A stretch of DNA of 64,000 bases from Flavobacteriaceae bacterium (GTDB taxonomy: Bacteria; Bacteroidota; Bacteroidia; Flavobacteriales; Flavobacteriaceae): positions 1,954,321-2,018,320 of the forward strand of contig CP031964.1 of assembly GCA_003443635.1 (NCBI GenBank). Direction: 5' to 3'. Numbering within the stretch: the stretch's first letter is position 1; every line of letters starts with the position of its first letter. Positions 62,397 through 64,000 of the stretch are shown here, piece by piece. A model generated the notes under the pieces. The model worked only from the letters and a program-made list of their open reading frames with translations. It had not been told where the DNA came from and made no database searches. Made by a program: the position numbers and the translations under genes.

Positions 62397-63257
62397 TTAT
62401 TCTTTAGGCCTTAGATCTTCAATCACCTTTGCATCCATCCAATAAGGGTTACCTGCTAAAACTCTACTTCCATCTTCTTTAGTCTTAAAATATCCTCTCC
62501 AAAAAGTAAAATACTTTCCATCGGGTGTTACTTTAGGGCGTTGTTCATAGACTGGGGTGTTTATTTGATCGCCCATATTAATTGCTGTTCCCCATGAACC
62601 ATCTTTCTGTCTAAAACTAATATAGACATCAGGTCTGTTTTCATTTTCCTTTTCAGCATCCCACATTAAATAGGATTCATCTGGCGCTATAAAAGGATGA
62701 GCAATGTACTTCCCTCTATTAATCGCGCTACTCATTTTCTGAGGGGTTTCGTACTTGCCATTTATAAGACGAGAATACCCCATATAACCACTGCCATCCG
62801 AATCTAAAACATAGAAATAATACGTTCCTATAGCAGATAGTGTCCCTCCCCAAATAGGAATATCCTTGAAAGGCTCTTGACTATTCAATTCTTTATACCT
62901 GGGACTGAACCGCTCTCTATAATTATCGGTGTCAGATGAAGGAATAGATTTTCTAATCCAGTTATCATCTTTGTATTCCATAACAATTAATCTCTCAGGT
63001 TCGCCATTTACTCCACTAGCTCTGGCAAAAGAAAGTTCTGTCATATCTGGTAGAAACAAAACTTCAGTTTCAATATGTTCTTCAGTAGAAACAACACCAG
63101 GTGCAAACAATTTAGGAGTAAGACCTGGTGGTTTTTGCTTCAGATAGCGATTTTCTATAGGTGGAAAATTGGAATTATTTCCTTTCTGTTTTATGCTATT
63201 ACAGGCATTAAGAAATAGTGTTCCTGCAATAAGTAAAATAAAATGTGTTTTTCTCAT
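62397..63257 (-). CDS. PD40 exported lipoprotein, subfamily II
   Basis: A 286-residue lipoprotein; ATG at 63257 begins [19 protein letters not shown], although the frame is open into the neighbouring gene. It has [35 protein letters not shown], then [64 protein letters not shown] and [15 protein letters not shown]. The middle TDTGWSE part is replaced by SPRYKELNSQEPFKDIP. It starts 13 bp after the FGE-like gene, so the three genes at 60677-64000 form one operon. Confidence 0.86.
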   Translation of the reverse strand: MRKTHFILLIAGTLFLNACNSIKQKGNNSNFPPIENRYLKQKPPGLTPKLFAPGVVSTEEHIETEVLFLPDMTELSFARASGVNGEPERLIVMEYKDDNWIRKSIPSSDTDNYRERFSPRYKELNSQEPFKDIPIWGGTLSAIGTYYFYVLDSDGSGYMGYSRLINGKYETPQKMSSAINRGKYIAHPFIAPDESYLMWDAEKENENRPDVYISFRQKDGSWGTAINMGDQINTPVYEQRPKVTPDGKYFTFWRGYFKTKEDGSRVLAGNPYWMDAKVIEDLRPKE

Positions 63258-63270
63258 GGTCATTACTTTT

Positions 63271-64000
63271 TTATTCTGAAGCCACACGAAATCCAAAATA
63301 CTCATATACTTCACCACTACTATCATTACCTCCATAACGAAAAGCAAGATTGGTATTGAAGTTCCAGCTACCACTTCGAATTACCCTGGCTTCTCCTTCT
63401 GCAGCTCCTTTAGGATTTTTTTTAGGACTGTTTGCATAATAATCGGCTGCAAATATATCCATACACCATTCCCAAACATTACCACTCATATCGTAAAGTC
63501 CTAATTCATTGGCTTTTTTACCTGCTACTGGATGAGCTTTATTATTTGAATTGTCTCTAAACCAACCTACTTCATCTATATTGTTTCCTCCACTATGCTT
63601 ATATCCTTTGGATTTTTTGCCTCCACGTGCAGCATATTCCCATTCAGCTTCGTAAGGAAGTCGTACTTTTTTACCTAGTTTATTAGAAAGCCAATTCGTA
63701 TAATTAATAGCATCTTGCCAAGTTACATTTACTATGGGGTAATTATCTTGCCAACCCCAACTAGGTTCTTTGGGCATAGTTACTCCTGTTTCATTGCAAT
63801 AATAGCGATATTGTGCAACGGTAACTTCGGTTTCACTTATACGAAAACTATTTAGATTTACTTTGTGAGTAGGTCGTTGATTTTCTCTACCTAAACCTGT
63901 TTCGTCTCCCATTATAAAAGCTCCGCCTTTTATATGAACAAATTTTGGCAGCTTTTGTCCAAAGCTAATACCTGTTATAAATAGAAGAATTAAACATAAT
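63271..64000 (-). CDS. Formylglycine-generating-enzyme-like (SUMF1-fold) exported protein, N-terminus cut by window edge
   Basis: The frame is open to base 64000 and its visible N-terminal part reads LCLILLFITGISFGQ, a signal peptide end, followed by HIKGGAFIMGDETG. SUMF1/FGE-fold landmarks follow: PTHKVNLNSFRISETEVTVAQY, PIVNVTWQDAINYTNWL, RLPYEAEWEYAARGG, GLYDMSGNVWEWCMD and VIRSGSWNF ... YFGFRVASE. The C-terminal Cys pair that true sulfatase-maturing FGE uses is absent (NFNTNLAFRYGG). It is therefore probably a binding or structural member of the family, like GldJ/GldK-type proteins, rather than a sulfatase activator. It is the first visible gene of the operon with the two PD40 genes. Confidence 0.87.
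   Translation of the reverse strand, partial: LCLILLFITGISFGQKLPKFVHIKGGAFIMGDETGLGRENQRPTHKVNLNSFRISETEVTVAQYRYYCNETGVTMPKEPSWGWQDNYPIVNVTWQDAINYTNWLSNKLGKKVRLPYEAEWEYAARGGKKSKGYKHSGGNNIDEVGWFRDNSNNKAHPVAGKKANELGLYDMSGNVWEWCMDIFAADYYANSPKKNPKGAAEGEARVIRSGSWNFNTNLAFRYGGNDSSGEVYEYFGFRVASE

Overview
The window looks like a chromosomal segment from a marine-type member of the Flavobacteriaceae (Bacteroidota). The DNA is AT-rich. Promoters fit the Bacteroidota -7 element TAnnTTTG. Many exported lipoproteins are present, with short Cys-terminated signal peptides. Several families are typical of the group: LytS/LytTR pairs, exported DUF5117-type zinc proteases, and GG-leader peptides. No rRNA, tRNA or CRISPR array was seen.

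Bases 1-12.5 kb are ordinary core genome. They hold the end of the histidine operon (hisF, hisIE), truA, DUF2461 and DUF72 proteins, an exported propeller-like protein with an overlapping lipoprotein gene, a MscS channel with a DUF3817 protein, a large exported metalloprotease, and a type II NADH dehydrogenase.

Bases 12.5-20.9 kb are a nitrate respiration island. A tightly packed minus-strand operon encodes NapD, NapA, a duplicated NapB-like tetraheme cytochrome, a tetraheme lipoprotein, a ferredoxin subunit and an NrfD-type quinol dehydrogenase. Next to it are a divergent one-domain ModE-like regulator and an outer-membrane porin. Both flanking promoter regions carry the same FNR-type palindrome at the spacing expected for activation.

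Bases 21-28.6 kb are accessory sequence. They contain a ToxR-like regulator, an aspartyl protease lipoprotein, NTF2-like and DinB proteins, and a serine hydrolase whose TPR tail is cut off by a frameshift. Four very short precursor-peptide genes of two alternating types follow, with two tiny membrane proteins between them. Their terminators and upstream leaders are repeated.

Bases 28.6-64 kb are an expanded gene-family array. It has ten intact PD40 (WD40-like) exported proteins, almost all lipoproteins, and at least three decayed copies. These are interleaved with esterases, beta-lactamase-like serine hydrolases (one apparently catalytically dead), an S41 protease, an AraC regulator, an ABC-2 exporter and four LytS-type sensor kinases, three of which keep their LytTR regulator. 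The array shows repeated birth and death: gene fusions, an internally duplicated gene, a collapsed 31-codon gene, and a response regulator destroyed by fusion to a PD40 fragment. Promoter blocks of about 66 and 76 bp recur upstream of the sensor genes and also at a site with no sensor. The last gene, a formylglycine-generating-enzyme-like protein, runs off the right edge.
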